A DNA stretch of 64,000 nucleotides from Mercurialis annua. Its lineage: Eukaryota; Streptophyta; Magnoliopsida; Malpighiales; Euphorbiaceae. Positions 37,470 through 50,919 of this stretch are shown one piece after another. The position numbers were made by a program, and so were the translations under genes. Below the pieces are notes generated by a model, which did no database searches, had not been told where the DNA came from, and was given only the letters and a program-made list of their open reading frames with translations. The DNA is taken from contig NC_065570.1 of NCBI RefSeq assembly GCF_937616625.2, forward strand, positions 26,560,046 through 26,624,045, in the 5' to 3' direction. Each line of letters opens with the position of its first letter. Positions within the stretch are counted from its first letter, which is position 1.

Positions 37470-40400
37470 ATCATTAGCAACTTAAGGCAAAAGTTACAAA
37501 CGTTACGAAACAAATCCAAACGTTTCACCTTTTTAGCAATTTAAGCCAAACGTTTACAAACGCTACGAAACAAATTCAAGGGTTTCACCTTTTTAGCAAT
37601 TTAACCAAAATGTTTACAAACATTACGAAACTAATCCAAACGGTTCACCTTTTTAGAGATTTAAGCCGAACGTTTACAAACGTTACAAAACAAAACCAAA
37701 CGTTTCACCTTTTTAGCGATTTTAGCTAAACGTTTACAAATGTTACGAAACAAATTCAAACGTTTCCCCATTTTTGCGATTTAAGCCAAACGTTTTATAC
37801 GTTATGAACCTAATCCAAACGTTTAACCTTTTTAGCGATTTAAGCAAAACGTTTACAAACGTTACGAAACTAATCCAAACGGTTCACCTTTTTAGAGATT
37901 TAAGCCGAACGTTTACAAACGTTACGAAACAAAACCAAACGTTTCACCTTTTTAGCGATTTAAGCAAAACGTTTACAAACGTTACGAAACAAATTCAAAC
38001 GTTTCCCCATTTTTGCGATTTAAGCCAAACGTTTTAAACGTTACGAACCTAATCCAAACGTTTAACCTTTTTAGCGATTTAAGCAAAACCTTTACAAACG
38101 TTACGAAACTAATCCAAACGGTTCACCTTTTTAGCAATTTAAGCCAACAGTTTACAAACGTAACAAATTAAATCCAAACGTTTAAAACGTTACGAAACAA
38201 ATCCAAACGTCTCACATTTTTAGAAATTTAAGCTAAACCCTTACAAAAGTTACGAAGCAAATCAAATTGTTTCACGTTTTTAGCAATTTAAGCCAAACGT
38301 TAACAAAGGTTACGAAACAAATCCAAACATTTCACCTTTTTAGCGATTTCAGCCAAACGTTTACAAACGATACGAAACAAATCCAAACGTTTCACCTTTT
38401 TAGCGATTTAAGCCTAGCATTTACAAACGTTACGTAATAAATCCAAACTTTTCACCTTTTTAACGATTTAAGCCAAACGTTTACAAACGTTACGAAACAA
38501 AATCCAAACGTTTCCCCATTTTTGCGATTTAAGCCAAACGTTTTAAACGTTACGAACCTAATCCAAACGTTTAACCTTTTTAGCGATTTAAGCAAAACGT
38601 TTACAAACGTTACGAAACAAATCCAAACGTTTCTCGTTTTTAGCAATTTAAGCCAACAGTTTACAAACGTAACGAAATAAATCCAAACGTTTAAAACGTT
38701 ACGAAACAAATCCAAACGTCTCACATTTTTAGAAATTTAAGCTAAACCCTTACAAAATTTACGAAACAGTCAAAGTGTTTCACGTTTTTAGCAATTTAAG
38801 CCAAACGTTAACAAAGGTTACGAAACAAATCCAAACATTTCACCTTTTTAGCGATTTAAGCCAAACTTTTACAAACGATACGAAACAAATCCAAACGTTT
38901 CACCTTTTTAGCGATTTAAGCCAAGCATTTACAAACGTTACGTAAGAAATCCGAACGTTTCACCTTTTTAGCGATTTAAGCCAAACGTTTACAAACGTTA
39001 CGAAACAAAATCCAAACGTTTAACCTTTTTAGCGATTAAAGCCAAACATTTACGAACGTTAAGAAACAAATCCAAACGATTCACCTATTTAGCTAATTAA
39101 GCCAAACATTTACAAACATTCCGAAAAAGAACAAAATGTTTAAAACGTTACGAAACAAATCCAAACGTTCCACATTTTTAGCGATTTCGGCCAAACGTTT
39201 AAAAAACATTACGAGACAAAACCAAATGTTTCCCCTTTTTAGCTATTTAAGCCAAACGTTTACAAACGTTGCGAAACAAATCAAAGCGTTTCACCTTTTT
39301 AGCAATTTAAGCCAAACGTTTATAAAAGTTACGAAACAAATCCAAGCGTTTCACCTTTTTAGCAATTTAAGCTAAACGTTTACAAATAGTACGAATCAAA
39401 TCTAAACGTTTCACCTTTTAAGCGATTTAAACCAAACGTTTACAAACGGTACGAACCAAATCCAAACGTTTCACCTATTTAGCGAATTAAGCCAAACATT
39501 TACTAACATTAGGAAACAAATCCAAACGTTTCACCTTTTAAGCGATTTAAGCCCAACGTTTCCAAACGTTATGAAACAAAACCAAACATTTAAAACGTTA
39601 CGAAAAAATCCAAACGTTTCACATTTTTAGCGATTTAAGCAAAACCTTTGCAAACGTTAAGAAACAAAACCAAGTGTTTCACTGTTTTAGCAATTTAAGC
39701 CAAACGTTTACAAAAGTTACGAAACAAATCCAAATGTTTCCCCTTTTTATTGATTTAAGCCAAACGTTTACAAACGTTACGAAACAAACCGAACGTTTAA
39801 AACCTTAAGAAACAAATCAAAACTTTTCACATTTTTAGCGATTTAAGCCAAACTCTCACAAATGTTACGAAACAAAACAAAGTGTTTAACCTTGTTATCA
39901 ATTTAAGCCAAACGTTTACAAATGTTATGAAGCAAATCCAAGCGTTTTACCATTTTAGCAATTTAAGCCAAACGTTAACAAACGTTCTGAAACAAATCCA
40001 AGCGTTTCACCTTTTTAGTAATTTAAGCAAAACGTTTACAAAACGTTCCGAAACAAATCCAAGCGTTTCACCTTCTTAGCAATTTAAGCCAAACGTTTAC
40101 AAACGTTACGAAACAAATCCTAACGTTTCGCCTTTTTAGCGATTTAAGCCAAACGTTTACAAACCTTACGAAACAAAACCAAATATTTCACCTTTTTAGC
40201 AATTTAAGCCACACGTTTACAAACGCTATGAATTAAATCCAAACATTTCCCCATTTTAGCGATTTAAGGTAAACGATTAAAACGTTACTAAACCAATCCA
40301 AACATTTCACATTTTAAGCAATTTATGACAAACGTTTACAAAAGTTACGAAACAAATCCAAACGTTTCCCCTTTTTAGCGATTGAAGCCAAACGTTTCGA

Positions 40401-41359
40401 AACGTTAGGAAACAAATCCAAACGTTTCGCCTTTTTAGCGATTTAAGCAAAACGTTTACAAACGTTACGAAACAAATCCAAACATTTTACCTTTTTGGCA
40501 ATTTAACCGAAATGTTTACAAAAGTTACGAAACAAATCCAAACGTTTCACCTTTTTAGCGATTTAAGCCAAACTTTTATAAACGTTACGAAACAAAATAC
40601 AAACGTTTAAAACGTTACGGAACAAATCCAAACGTTTCACATTTTTAGCGATCTAAGCCAAACCCTTACAAACGGTACGAAACAAAACCAAGTGCTTCAC
40701 CTTTTTAGCAATTTAAGCCAAACGTTTACAAACCAGTACGAAACAAATCCAAGTGTTTCACCTTTTAAGCAATTTGAGCCAAACGTTTACAAACATTACA
40801 AAACAAATTCATGCGTTTTAAATTTTAAGCAATTTAATCCAAACATTTACAAATGTTACGAAACAAATCCAAACGTTCTACCTTTTTAGCGATTTAAGAT
40901 GAACGTTTACAAACTTTACGAAGCAAAACAAAACAGTTCACCTTTTTAGCAATTTAATCGAAACGTTTACAAACGTTACGAAACAAATCCAAACGTTTCT
41001 CCATTTTAACGATTTAAGGCAAACGCTTAAAATGTGGCTAAACAAATCCAAACATTTCACCTTTTTAGCGATTTACGCCAAACGTTTACAAACGTTGCGA
41101 ATCAAATCCAAACGTTTCACCTTTTTAGCGATTCAAGCCAAACATTTACAAACATTACGAAACAAATCCAAACGTTTCACCTTTTTTGCGATTTAAACCA
41201 AACGTTTACAAACGGTACGAACCAAATCCAAACGTTTCACCTTTTTAGCGATTTAAGCCAAACGTTTACAAACGGTACGAACCAAATCCAAACGTTTCAC
41301 CTTTTTAGCGATTTAAGCCAAACATTTACAAACGTTAAGAAACAAATCTAAGCGTTTCA
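37470..41359 (+). repeat. HOR-B copy 1, 3890 bp (with a 508-bp internal tandem duplication)
   Basis: It starts with CATCATTAGCAACTTAAGG at 37470. Compared with the 3382-bp copies it contains about 508 extra bp between about 38020 and 39030. Within that interval CCAAACGTTTTAAACGTTAC, ACGAACCTAATCC, CTCACATTTTTAGAAATTTA and CTAAACCCTTAC each occur twice. Confidence 0.85.
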
Positions 41360-44300
41360 CATCATTAGCAACTTGAGGCAAAAGTTACAAACGTTACGAA
41401 ACAAATCCAAACGTTTCACCTTTTTAGCAATTTAAGCCAAACGTTTACAAACGCTACGAAACAAATTCAAGCGTTTCACCATTTTAGCAATTTAACCAAA
41501 ATGTTTACAAACGTTACGAAACTAATCCAAACGGTTCACCTTTTTAGAGATTTAAGCCGAACGTTTACAAACGTTACGAAACAAAACCAAACGTTTCACC
41601 TTTTTAGCGATTTTAGCTAAACGTTTACAAACGTTACGAAACAAATTCAAACGTTTCCCCATTTTTGCGATTTAAGCCAAACGTTTTAATCTTTACGAAC
41701 CTAATCCAAACGTTTAACCTTTTTAGCGATTTAAGCAAAACGTTTACAAACGTTACGAAACTAATCCAAACGGTTCACCTTTTTAGAGATTTAAGCCGAA
41801 CGTTTACAAACGTTACGAAACAAAACCAAACGTTTCACCTTTTTAGCGATTTAAGCAAAACGTTTACAAACGTTACGAAACAAATTCAAACGTTTCCCCA
41901 TTTTTGCGATTTAAGCCAAACGTTTTAAACGTTACGAACCTAATCCAAACGTTTAACCTTTTTAGCGATTTAAGCAAAACGTTTACAAACGTTACGAAAC
42001 AAATCCAAACGTTTCTCGTTTTTAGCAATTTAAGCCAACAGTTTACAAACGTAACGAAATAAATCCAAACGTTTAAAACGTTACGAAACAAATCCAAACG
42101 TCTCACATTTTTAGAAATTTAAGCTAAACCCTTACAAAATTTACGAAACAGTCAAAGTGTTTCACGTTTTTAGCAATTTAAGCCAAACGTTAACAAAGGT
42201 TACGAAACAAATCCAAACATTTCACCTTTTTAGCGATTTAAGCCAAACTTTTACAAACGATACGAAACAAATCCAAACGTTTCACCTTTTTAGCGATTTA
42301 AGCCAAGCATTTACAAACGTTACGTAAGAAATCCGAACGTTTCACCTTTTTAGCGATTTAAGCCAAACGTTTACAAACGTTACGAAACAAAATCCAAACG
42401 TTTAACCTTTTTAGCGATTAAAGCCAAACATTTACGAAAGTTAAGAAACAAATCCAAACGATTCACCTATTTAGCGAATTAAGCCAAACATTTACAAACA
42501 TTCCGAAAAAAAACAAAATGTTTAAAACGTTACGAAACAAATCCAAACGTTCCACATTTTTAGCGATTTCGGCCAAACGTTTAAAAAACATTACGAGACA
42601 AAACCAAACGTTTCCCCTTTTTAGCTATTTAAGCCAAACGTTTACAAACGTTGCGAAACAAATCAAAGCGTTTCACCTTTTTAGCAATTTAAGCCAAACG
42701 TTTATAAAAGTTACGAAACAAATCCAAGCGTTTCACCTTTTTAGCAATTTAAGCTAAACGTTTACAAATAGTACGAATCAAATCCAAACGTTTCACCTTT
42801 TAAGCGATTTAAACCAAACGTTTACAAACGGTACGAACCAAATCCAAACGTTTCACCTATTTAGCGAATTAAGCCAAACATTTACTAACATTAGGAAACA
42901 AATCCAAACGTTTCACCTTTTTAGCGATTTAAGCCCAACGTTTCCAAACGTTATGAAACAAAACCAAACATTTAAAACGTTACGAAAAAATCCAAACGTT
43001 TCACATTTTTAGCGATTTAAGCAAAACCTTTGCAAACGTTAAGAAACAAAACCAAGTGTTTCACTGTTTTAGCAATTTAAGCCAAACGTTTACAAAAGTT
43101 ACGAAACAAATCCAAATGTTTCCCCTTTTTATTAATTTAAGCCAAACGTTTACAAACGTTACGAAACAAACCGAACGTTTAAAACCTTAAGAAACAAATC
43201 AAAACTTTTCACATTTTTAGCGATTTAAGCCAAACTCTCACAAATGTTACGAAACAAAACAAAGTGTTTAACCTTGTTATCAATTTAAGCCAAACGTTTA
43301 CAAATGTTATGAAGCAAATCCAAGCGTTTTACCATTTTAGCAATTTAAGCCAAACGTTAACAAACGTTCTGAAACAAATCCAAGCGTTTCACCTTTTTAG
43401 TAATTTAAGCAAAACGTTTACAAAACGTTCCGAAACAAATCCAAGCGTTTCACCTTCTTAGCAATTTAAGCCAAACGTTTACAAACGTTACGAAACAAAT
43501 CCTAACGTTTCGCCTTTTTAGCGATTTAAGCCAAACGTTTACAAACCTTACGAAACAAAACCAAATATTTCACCTTTTTAGCAATTTAAACCACACGTTT
43601 ACAAACGCTATGAATTAAATCCAAACATTTCCCCATTTTAGCGATTTAAGGTAAACGATTAAAACGTTACTAAACCAATCCAAACATTTCACATTTTAAG
43701 CAATTTATGCCAAACGTTTACAAACGTTACGAAACAAATCCAAACGTTTCCCCTTTTTAGCGATTGAAGCCAAACGTTTCGAAACGTTAGGAAACAAATC
43801 CAAACGTTTCGCCTTTTTAGCGATTTAAGCAAAACGTTTACAAACGTTACGAAACAAATCCAAACATTTTACCTTTTTGGCAATTTAACCGAAATGTTTA
43901 CAAAAGTTACGAAACAAATCCAAACGTTTCACCTTTTTAGCGATTTAAGCCAAACTTTTATAAACGTTACGAAACAAAATACAAACGTTTAAAACGTTAC
44001 GGAACAAATCCAAACGTTTCACATTTTTAGCGATCTAAGCCAAACCCTTACAAACGGTACGAAACAAAACCAAGTGCTTCACCTTTTTAGCAATTTAAGC
44101 CAAACGTTTACAAACCAGTACGAAACAAATCCAAGTGTTTCACCTTTTAAGCAATTTGAGCCAAACGTTTACAAACATTACAAAACAAATTCATGCGTTT
44201 TAAATTTTAAGCAATTTAATCCAAACATTTACAAATGTTACGAAACAAATCCAAACGTTCTACCTTTTTAGCGATTTAAGATGAACGTTTACAAACTTTA

Positions 44301-44741
44301 CGAAGCAAAACAAAACAGTTCACCTTTTTAGCAATTTAATCGAAACGTTTACAAACGTTACGAAACAAATCCAAACGTTTCTCCATTTTAACGATTTAAG
44401 GCAAACGCTTAAAATGTGGCTAAACAAATCCAAACATTTCACCTTTTTAGCGATTTACGCCAAACGTTTACAAACGTTGCGAATCAAATCCAAACGTTTC
44501 ACCTTTTTAGCGATTCAAGCCAAACATTTACAAACATTACGAAACAAATCCAAACGTTTCACCTTTTTTGCGATTTAAACCAAACGTTTACAAACGGTAC
44601 GAACCAAATCCAAACGTTTCACCTTTTTAGCGATTTAAGCCAAACGCTTACAAACGGTACGAACCAAATCCAAACGTTTCACCTTTTTAGCGATTTAAGC
44701 CAAACATTTACAAACGTTAAGAAACAAATCTAAGCGTTTCA
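41360..44741 (+). repeat. HOR-B copy 2, 3382 bp (reference-like copy)
   Basis: It starts at CATCATTAGCAACTTGAGG (41360) and runs to the next occurrence at 44742. It contains in order the ACGAACCTAATCC monomers, a CCTATTTAGCGAATTAAG monomer, TTTCGGCC (about 42568), CCTTGTTATCAATTTAAG (about 43271), TTTTTGGCAATTTAACCG, CAAACCAGTACG and AATGTGGCTAAAC. Long stretches are identical or nearly identical to copies 4 and 5. Confidence 0.9.
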
Positions 44742-47537
44742 CATCATTAGCAACTTGAGGCAAAAGTTACAAACGTTACGAAACAAATCCAAACGGTTCA
44801 CCTTTTTAGCAATTTAAGCCAAACGTTTACAAACGCTACGAAACAAATTCAAGCGTTTCACCATTTTAGCAATTTAACCAAAATGTTTACAAACGTTACG
44901 AAACTAATCCAAACGGTTCACCTTTTTAGAGATTTAAGCCGAACGTTTACAAACGTTACGAAACAAAACCAAACGTTTCACCTTTTTAGCGATTTTAGCT
45001 AAACGTTTACAAACGTTACGAAACAAATTCAAACGTTTCCCCATTTTTGCGATTTAAGCCAAACGTTTTAATCTTTACGAACCTAATCCAAACGTTTAAC
45101 CTTTTTAGCGATTTAAGCAAAACGTTTACAAACGTTACGAAACTAATCGAAACGGTTCACCTTTTTAGAGATTTAAGCCGAACGTTTACAAACGTTACGA
45201 AACAAAACCAAACGTTTCACCTTTTTAGCGATTTAAGCAAAACGTTTACAAACGTTACGAAACAAATTCAAACGTTTCCCCATTTTTGCGATTTAAGCCA
45301 AACGTTTTAAACGTTACGAACCTAATCCAAACGTTTAACCTTTTTAGCGATTTAAGCAAAACGTTTACAAACGTTACGAAACAAATCCAAACGTTTCTCG
45401 TTTTTAGCAATTTAAGCCAACAGTTTACAAACGTAACGAAATAAATCCAAACGTTTAAAACGTTACGAAACAAATCCAAACGTCTCACATTTTTAGAAAT
45501 TTAAGCTAAACCCTTACAAAAGTTACGAAACAGATCAAAGTGTTTCACGTTTTTAGCAATTTAAGCCAAACGTTAACAAAGGTTACGAAACAAATCCAAA
45601 CATTTCACCTTTTTAGCGATTTAAGCCAAACGTTTACAAACGATACGAAACAAATCCAAACGTTTCACCTTTTTAGCGATTTAAGCCAAGCATTTACAAA
45701 CGCTACGTAATAAATCCGAACGTTTCACCTTTTTAGCGATTTAAGCCAAACGTTTACAAACGTTACGAAACAAAATCCAAACGTTTAACCTTTTTAGCGA
45801 TTAAAGCCAAACATTTACGAACGTTAAGAAACAAATCCAAACGTTTCACCTATTTAGCGAATTAAGCGAAACATTTACAAACATTCCGAAGAAAAACAAA
45901 ATGTTTAAAACGTTACGAAACAAATCCAAACGTTCCACATTTTTAGCGATTTCGGCCAAACGTTTAAAAACATTACGAGACAAAACCAAACGTTTCCCCT
46001 TTTTAGCTATTTAAGCCAAACGTTTACAAACGTTGCGAAACAAATCAAAGCGTTTCACCTTTTTAGCAATTTAAGCCAAACGTTTATAAAAGTTACGAAA
46101 CAAATCCAAGCGTTTTACCATTTTAGCAATTTAAGCCAAACGTTAACAAACGTTCTGAAACAAATCCAAGCGTTTCACCTTTTTAGTAATTTAAGCAAAA
46201 CGTTTACAAAACGTTCCGAAACAAATCCAAGCGTTTCACCTTCTTAGCAATTTAAGCCAAACGTTTACAAACGTTACGAAACAAATCCTAACGTTTCGCC
46301 TTTTTAGCGATTTAAGCCAAACGTTTACAAACCTTACGAAACAAAACCAAATATTTCACCTTTTTAGCAATTTAAACCACACGTTTACAAACGCTATGAA
46401 TTAAATCCAAACATTTCCCCATTTTAGCGATTTAAGGTAAACGATTAAAACGTTACTAAACCAATCCAAACATTTCACATTTTAAGCAATTTATGCCAAA
46501 CGTTTACAAACGTTACGAAACAAATCCAAACGTTTCCCCTTTTTAGCGATTGAAGCCAAACGTTTCGAAACGTTAGGAAACAAATCCAAACGTTTCGCCT
46601 TTTTAGCGATTTAAGCAAAACGTTTACAAACGTTACGAAACAAATCCAAACATTTTACCTTTTTGGCAATTTAACCGAAATGTTTACAAAAGTTACGAAA
46701 CAAATCCAAACGTTTCACCTTTTTAGCGATTTAAGCCAAACTTTTATAAACGTTACGAAACAAAATACAAACGTTTAAAACGTTACGGAACAAATCCAAA
46801 CGTTTCACATTTTTAGCGATCTAAGCCAAACCCTTACAAACGGTACGAAACAAAACCAAGTGCTTCACCTTTTTAGCAATTTAAGCCAAACGTTTACAAA
46901 CCAGTACGAAACAAATCCAAGTGTTTCACCTTTTAAGCAATTTGAGCCAAACGTTTACAAACATTACAAAACAAATTCATGCGTTTTAAATTTTAAGCAA
47001 TTTAATCCAAACATTTACAAATGTTACGAAACAAATCCAAACGTTCTACCTTTTTAGCGATTTAAGATGAACGTTTACAAACTTTACGAAGCAAAACAAA
47101 ACAGTTCACCTTTTTAGCAATTTAATCGAAACGTTTACAAACGTTACGAAACAAATCCAAACGTTTCTCCATTTTAACGATTTAAGGCAAACGCTTAAAA
47201 TGTGGCTAAACAAATCCAAACATTTCACCTTTTTAGCGATTTACGCCAAACGTTTACAAACGTTACGAAACAAATCCAAACGTTTCACCTTTTTAGCGAT
47301 TCAAGCCAAACATTTACAAACATTACGAAACAAATCCAAACGTTTCACCTTTTTTGCGATTTATGTCAAACATTTACAAACGTTTACAAACGTTACGAAA
47401 CAAATCCAAACGTTTCACCTTTTTAGCGATTTAAGCCAGACGTTTACAAACGGTACGAACCAAATCCAAACGTTTCACCTTTTTAGCGATTTAAGCCAAA
47501 CATTTACAAACGTTAAGAAACAAATCTAAGCGTTTCA
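44742..47537 (+). repeat. HOR-B copy 3, 2796 bp (596-bp deletion, 10-bp duplication)
   Basis: The offset to copy 2 is 3382 bp up to about 46100, then 2786 bp from about 46113, so 596 bp are missing. The junction lies in a CAAATCCAAGCGTT stretch that both parent monomers share, as expected for recombination between repeats. Near 47370-47395 the 10-bp unit TTACAAACGT is doubled, which other copies lack; this restores the offset to 2796. Confidence 0.87.
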
Positions 47538-50500
47538 CATCATTAGCAACTTGAGGCAAAAGTTACAAACGTTACGAAACAAATCCAAACGTTTCACCTT
47601 TTTAGCAATTTAAGCCAAACGTTTACAAACGCTACGAAACAAATTCAAGCGTTTCACCATTTTAGCAATTTAACCAAAATGTTTACAAACGTTACGAAAC
47701 TAATCCAAACGGTTCACCTTTTTAGAGATTTAAGCCGAACGTTTACAAACGTTACGAAACAAAACCAAACGTTTCACCTTTTTAGCGATTTTAGCTAAAC
47801 GTTTACAAACGTTACGAAACAAATTCAAACGTTTCCCCATTTTTGCGATTTAAGCCAAACGTTTTAATCTTTACGAACCTAATCCAAACGTTTAACCTTT
47901 TTAGCGATTTAAGCAAAACGTTTACAAACGTTACGAAACTAATCCAAACGGTTCACCTTTTTAGAGATTTAAGCCGAACGTTTACAAACGTTACGAAACA
48001 AAACCAAACGTTTCACCTTTTTAGCGATTTAAGCAAAACGTTTACAAACGTTACGAAACAAATTCAAACGTTTCCCCATTTTTGCGATTTAAGCCAAACG
48101 TTTTAAACGTTACGAACCTAATCCAAAAGTTTAACCTTTTTAGCGATTTAAGCAAAACGTTTACAAACGTTACGAAACAAATCCAAACGTTTCTCGTTTT
48201 TAGCAATTTAAGCCAACAATTTACAAACGTAACGAAATAAATCCAAACGTTTAAAACGTTACGAAACAAATCCAAACGTCTCACATTTTTAGAAATTTAA
48301 GCTAAACCCTTACAAAAGTTACGAAACAGATCAAAGTATTTCACGTTTTTAGCAATTTAAGCCAAACGTTAACAAAGGTTACGAAACAAATCCAAACAAT
48401 TCACCTTTTTAGCGATTTAAGCCAAACGTTTACAAACGATACGAAACAAATCCAAACGTTTCACCTTTTTAGCGATTTAAGCCAAGCATTTACAAACGCT
48501 ACGTAATAAATCCGAACGTTTCACCTTTTTAGCGATTTAAGCCAAACGTTTACAAACGTTACGAAACAAAATCCAAACGTTTAACCTTTTTAGCGATTAA
48601 AGCCAAACATTTACGAACGTTAAGAAACAAATCCAAACGTTTCACCTATTTAGCGAATTAAGCGAAACATTTACAAACATTCCGAAAAAAAACAAAATGT
48701 TTAAAACGTTACGAAACAAATCCAAACGTTCCACATTTTTAGCGATTTCGGCCAAACGTTTAAAAACATTACGAGACAAAACCAAACGTTTCCCCTTTTT
48801 AGCTATTTAAGCCAAACGTTTACAAACGTTGTGAAACAAATCCAAGCGTTTCACCTTTTTAGCAATTTAAGCCAAACGTTTACAAAAGTTACGAAACAAA
48901 TCCAAGCGTTTCACCTTTTTAGCAATTTAAGCTAAACGTTTACAAATAGTACGAACCAAATCCAAACGTTTCACCTTTTAAGCGATTTAAACCAAACGTT
49001 TACAAACGGTACGAACCAAATCCAAACGTTTCACCTATTTAGCGAATTAAGCCAAACATTTACAAACATTAAGAAACAAATCCAAACGTTTCACCTTTTT
49101 AGCGATTTAAGCCCAACGTTTCCAAACGTTATGAAACAAAACCAAACATTTAAAACGTTACGAAAAAATCCAAACGTTTCACATTTTTAGCGATTTAAGC
49201 AAAACCTTTGCAAACGTTAAGAAACAAAACCAAGTGTTTCACTGTTTTAGCAATTTAAGCCAAACGTTTACAAAAGTTACGAAACAAATCCAAATGTTTC
49301 CCCTTTTTATTGATTTAAGCCAAACGTTTACAAACGTTACGAAACAAACCGAACGTTTAAAACCTTAAGAAACAAATCAAAACTTTTCACATTTTTAGCG
49401 ATTTAAGCCAAACTCTCACAAATGTTACGAAACAAAACAAAGTGTTTAACCTTGTTATCAATTTAAGCCAAACGTTTACAAATGTTATGAAGCAAATCCA
49501 AGCGTTTTACCATTTTAGCAATTTAAGCCAAACGTTAACAAACGTTCTGAAACAAATCCAAGCGTTTCACCTTTTTAGTAATTTAAGCAAAACGTTTACA
49601 AAACGTTCCGAAACAAATCCAAGCGTTTCACCTTCTTAGCAATTTAAGCCAAACGTTTACAAACGTTACGAAACAAATCCTAACGTTTCGCCTTTTTAGC
49701 GATTTAAGCCAAACGTTTACAAACCTTACGAAACAAAACCAAATATTTCACCTTTTTAGCAATTTAAACCACACGTTTACAAACGCTATGAATTAAATCC
49801 AAACGTTTCCCCATTTTAGCGATTTAAGGTAAACGATTAAAACGTTACTAAACCAATCCAAACATTTCACATTTTAAGCAATTTATGCCAAACGTTTACA
49901 AACGTTACGAAACAAATCCAAACGTTTCCCCTTTTTAGCGATTGAAGCCAAACGTTTCGAAACGTTAGGAAACAAATCCAAACGTTTCGCCTTTTTAGCG
50001 ATTTAAGCAAAACGTTTACAAACGTTACGAAACAAATCCAAACATTTTACCTTTTTGGCAATTTAACCGAAATGTTTACAAAAGTTACGAAACAAATCCA
50101 AACGTTTCACCTTTTTAGCGATTTAAGCCAAACTTTTATAAACGTTACGAAACAAAATACAAACGTTTAAAACGTTATGGAACAAATCCAAACGTTTCAC
50201 ATTTTTAGCGATCTAAGCCAAACCCTTACAAACGGTACGAAACAAAACCAAGTGCTTCACCTTTTTAGCAATTTAAGCCAAACGTTTACAAACCAGTACG
50301 AAACAAATCCAAGTGTTTCACCTTTTAAGCAATTTGAGCCAAACGTTTACAAACATTACAAAACAAATTCATGCGTTTTAAATTTTAAGCAATTTAATCC
50401 AAACATTTACAAATGTTACGAAACAAATCCAAACGTTCTACCTTTTTAGCGATTTAAGATGAACGTTTACAAACTTTACGAAGCAAAACAAAACAGTTCA

Positions 50501-50919
50501 CCTTTTTAGCAATTTAATCGAAACGTTTACAAACGTTACGAAACAAATCCAAACGTTTCTCCATTTTAACGATTTAAGGCAAACGCTTAAAATGTGGCTA
50601 AACAAATCCAAACATTTCACCTTTTTAGCGATTTACGCCAAACGTTTACAAACGTTGCGAATCAAATCCAAACGTTTCACCTTTTTAGCAATTCAAGCCA
50701 AACATTTACAAACATTACGAAACAAATCCAAACGTTTCACCTTTTTTGCGATTTAAACCAAACGTTTACAAACGGTACGAACCAAATCCAAATGTTTCAC
50801 CTTTTTAGCGATTTAAGCCAAACGTTTACAAACGGTACGAACCAAATCCAAACGTTTCACCTTTTTAGCGATTTAAGCCAAACATTTACAAACGTTAAGA
50901 AACAAATCTAAGCGTTTCA
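47538..50919 (+). repeat. HOR-B copy 4, 3382 bp
   Basis: Bounded by CATCATTAGCAACTTGAGG at 47538 and 50920. It has the full monomer order, including the block deleted in copy 3 (for example CCTTGTTATCAATTTAAG near 49449). It differs from copy 2 by a few point changes. Confidence 0.9.
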
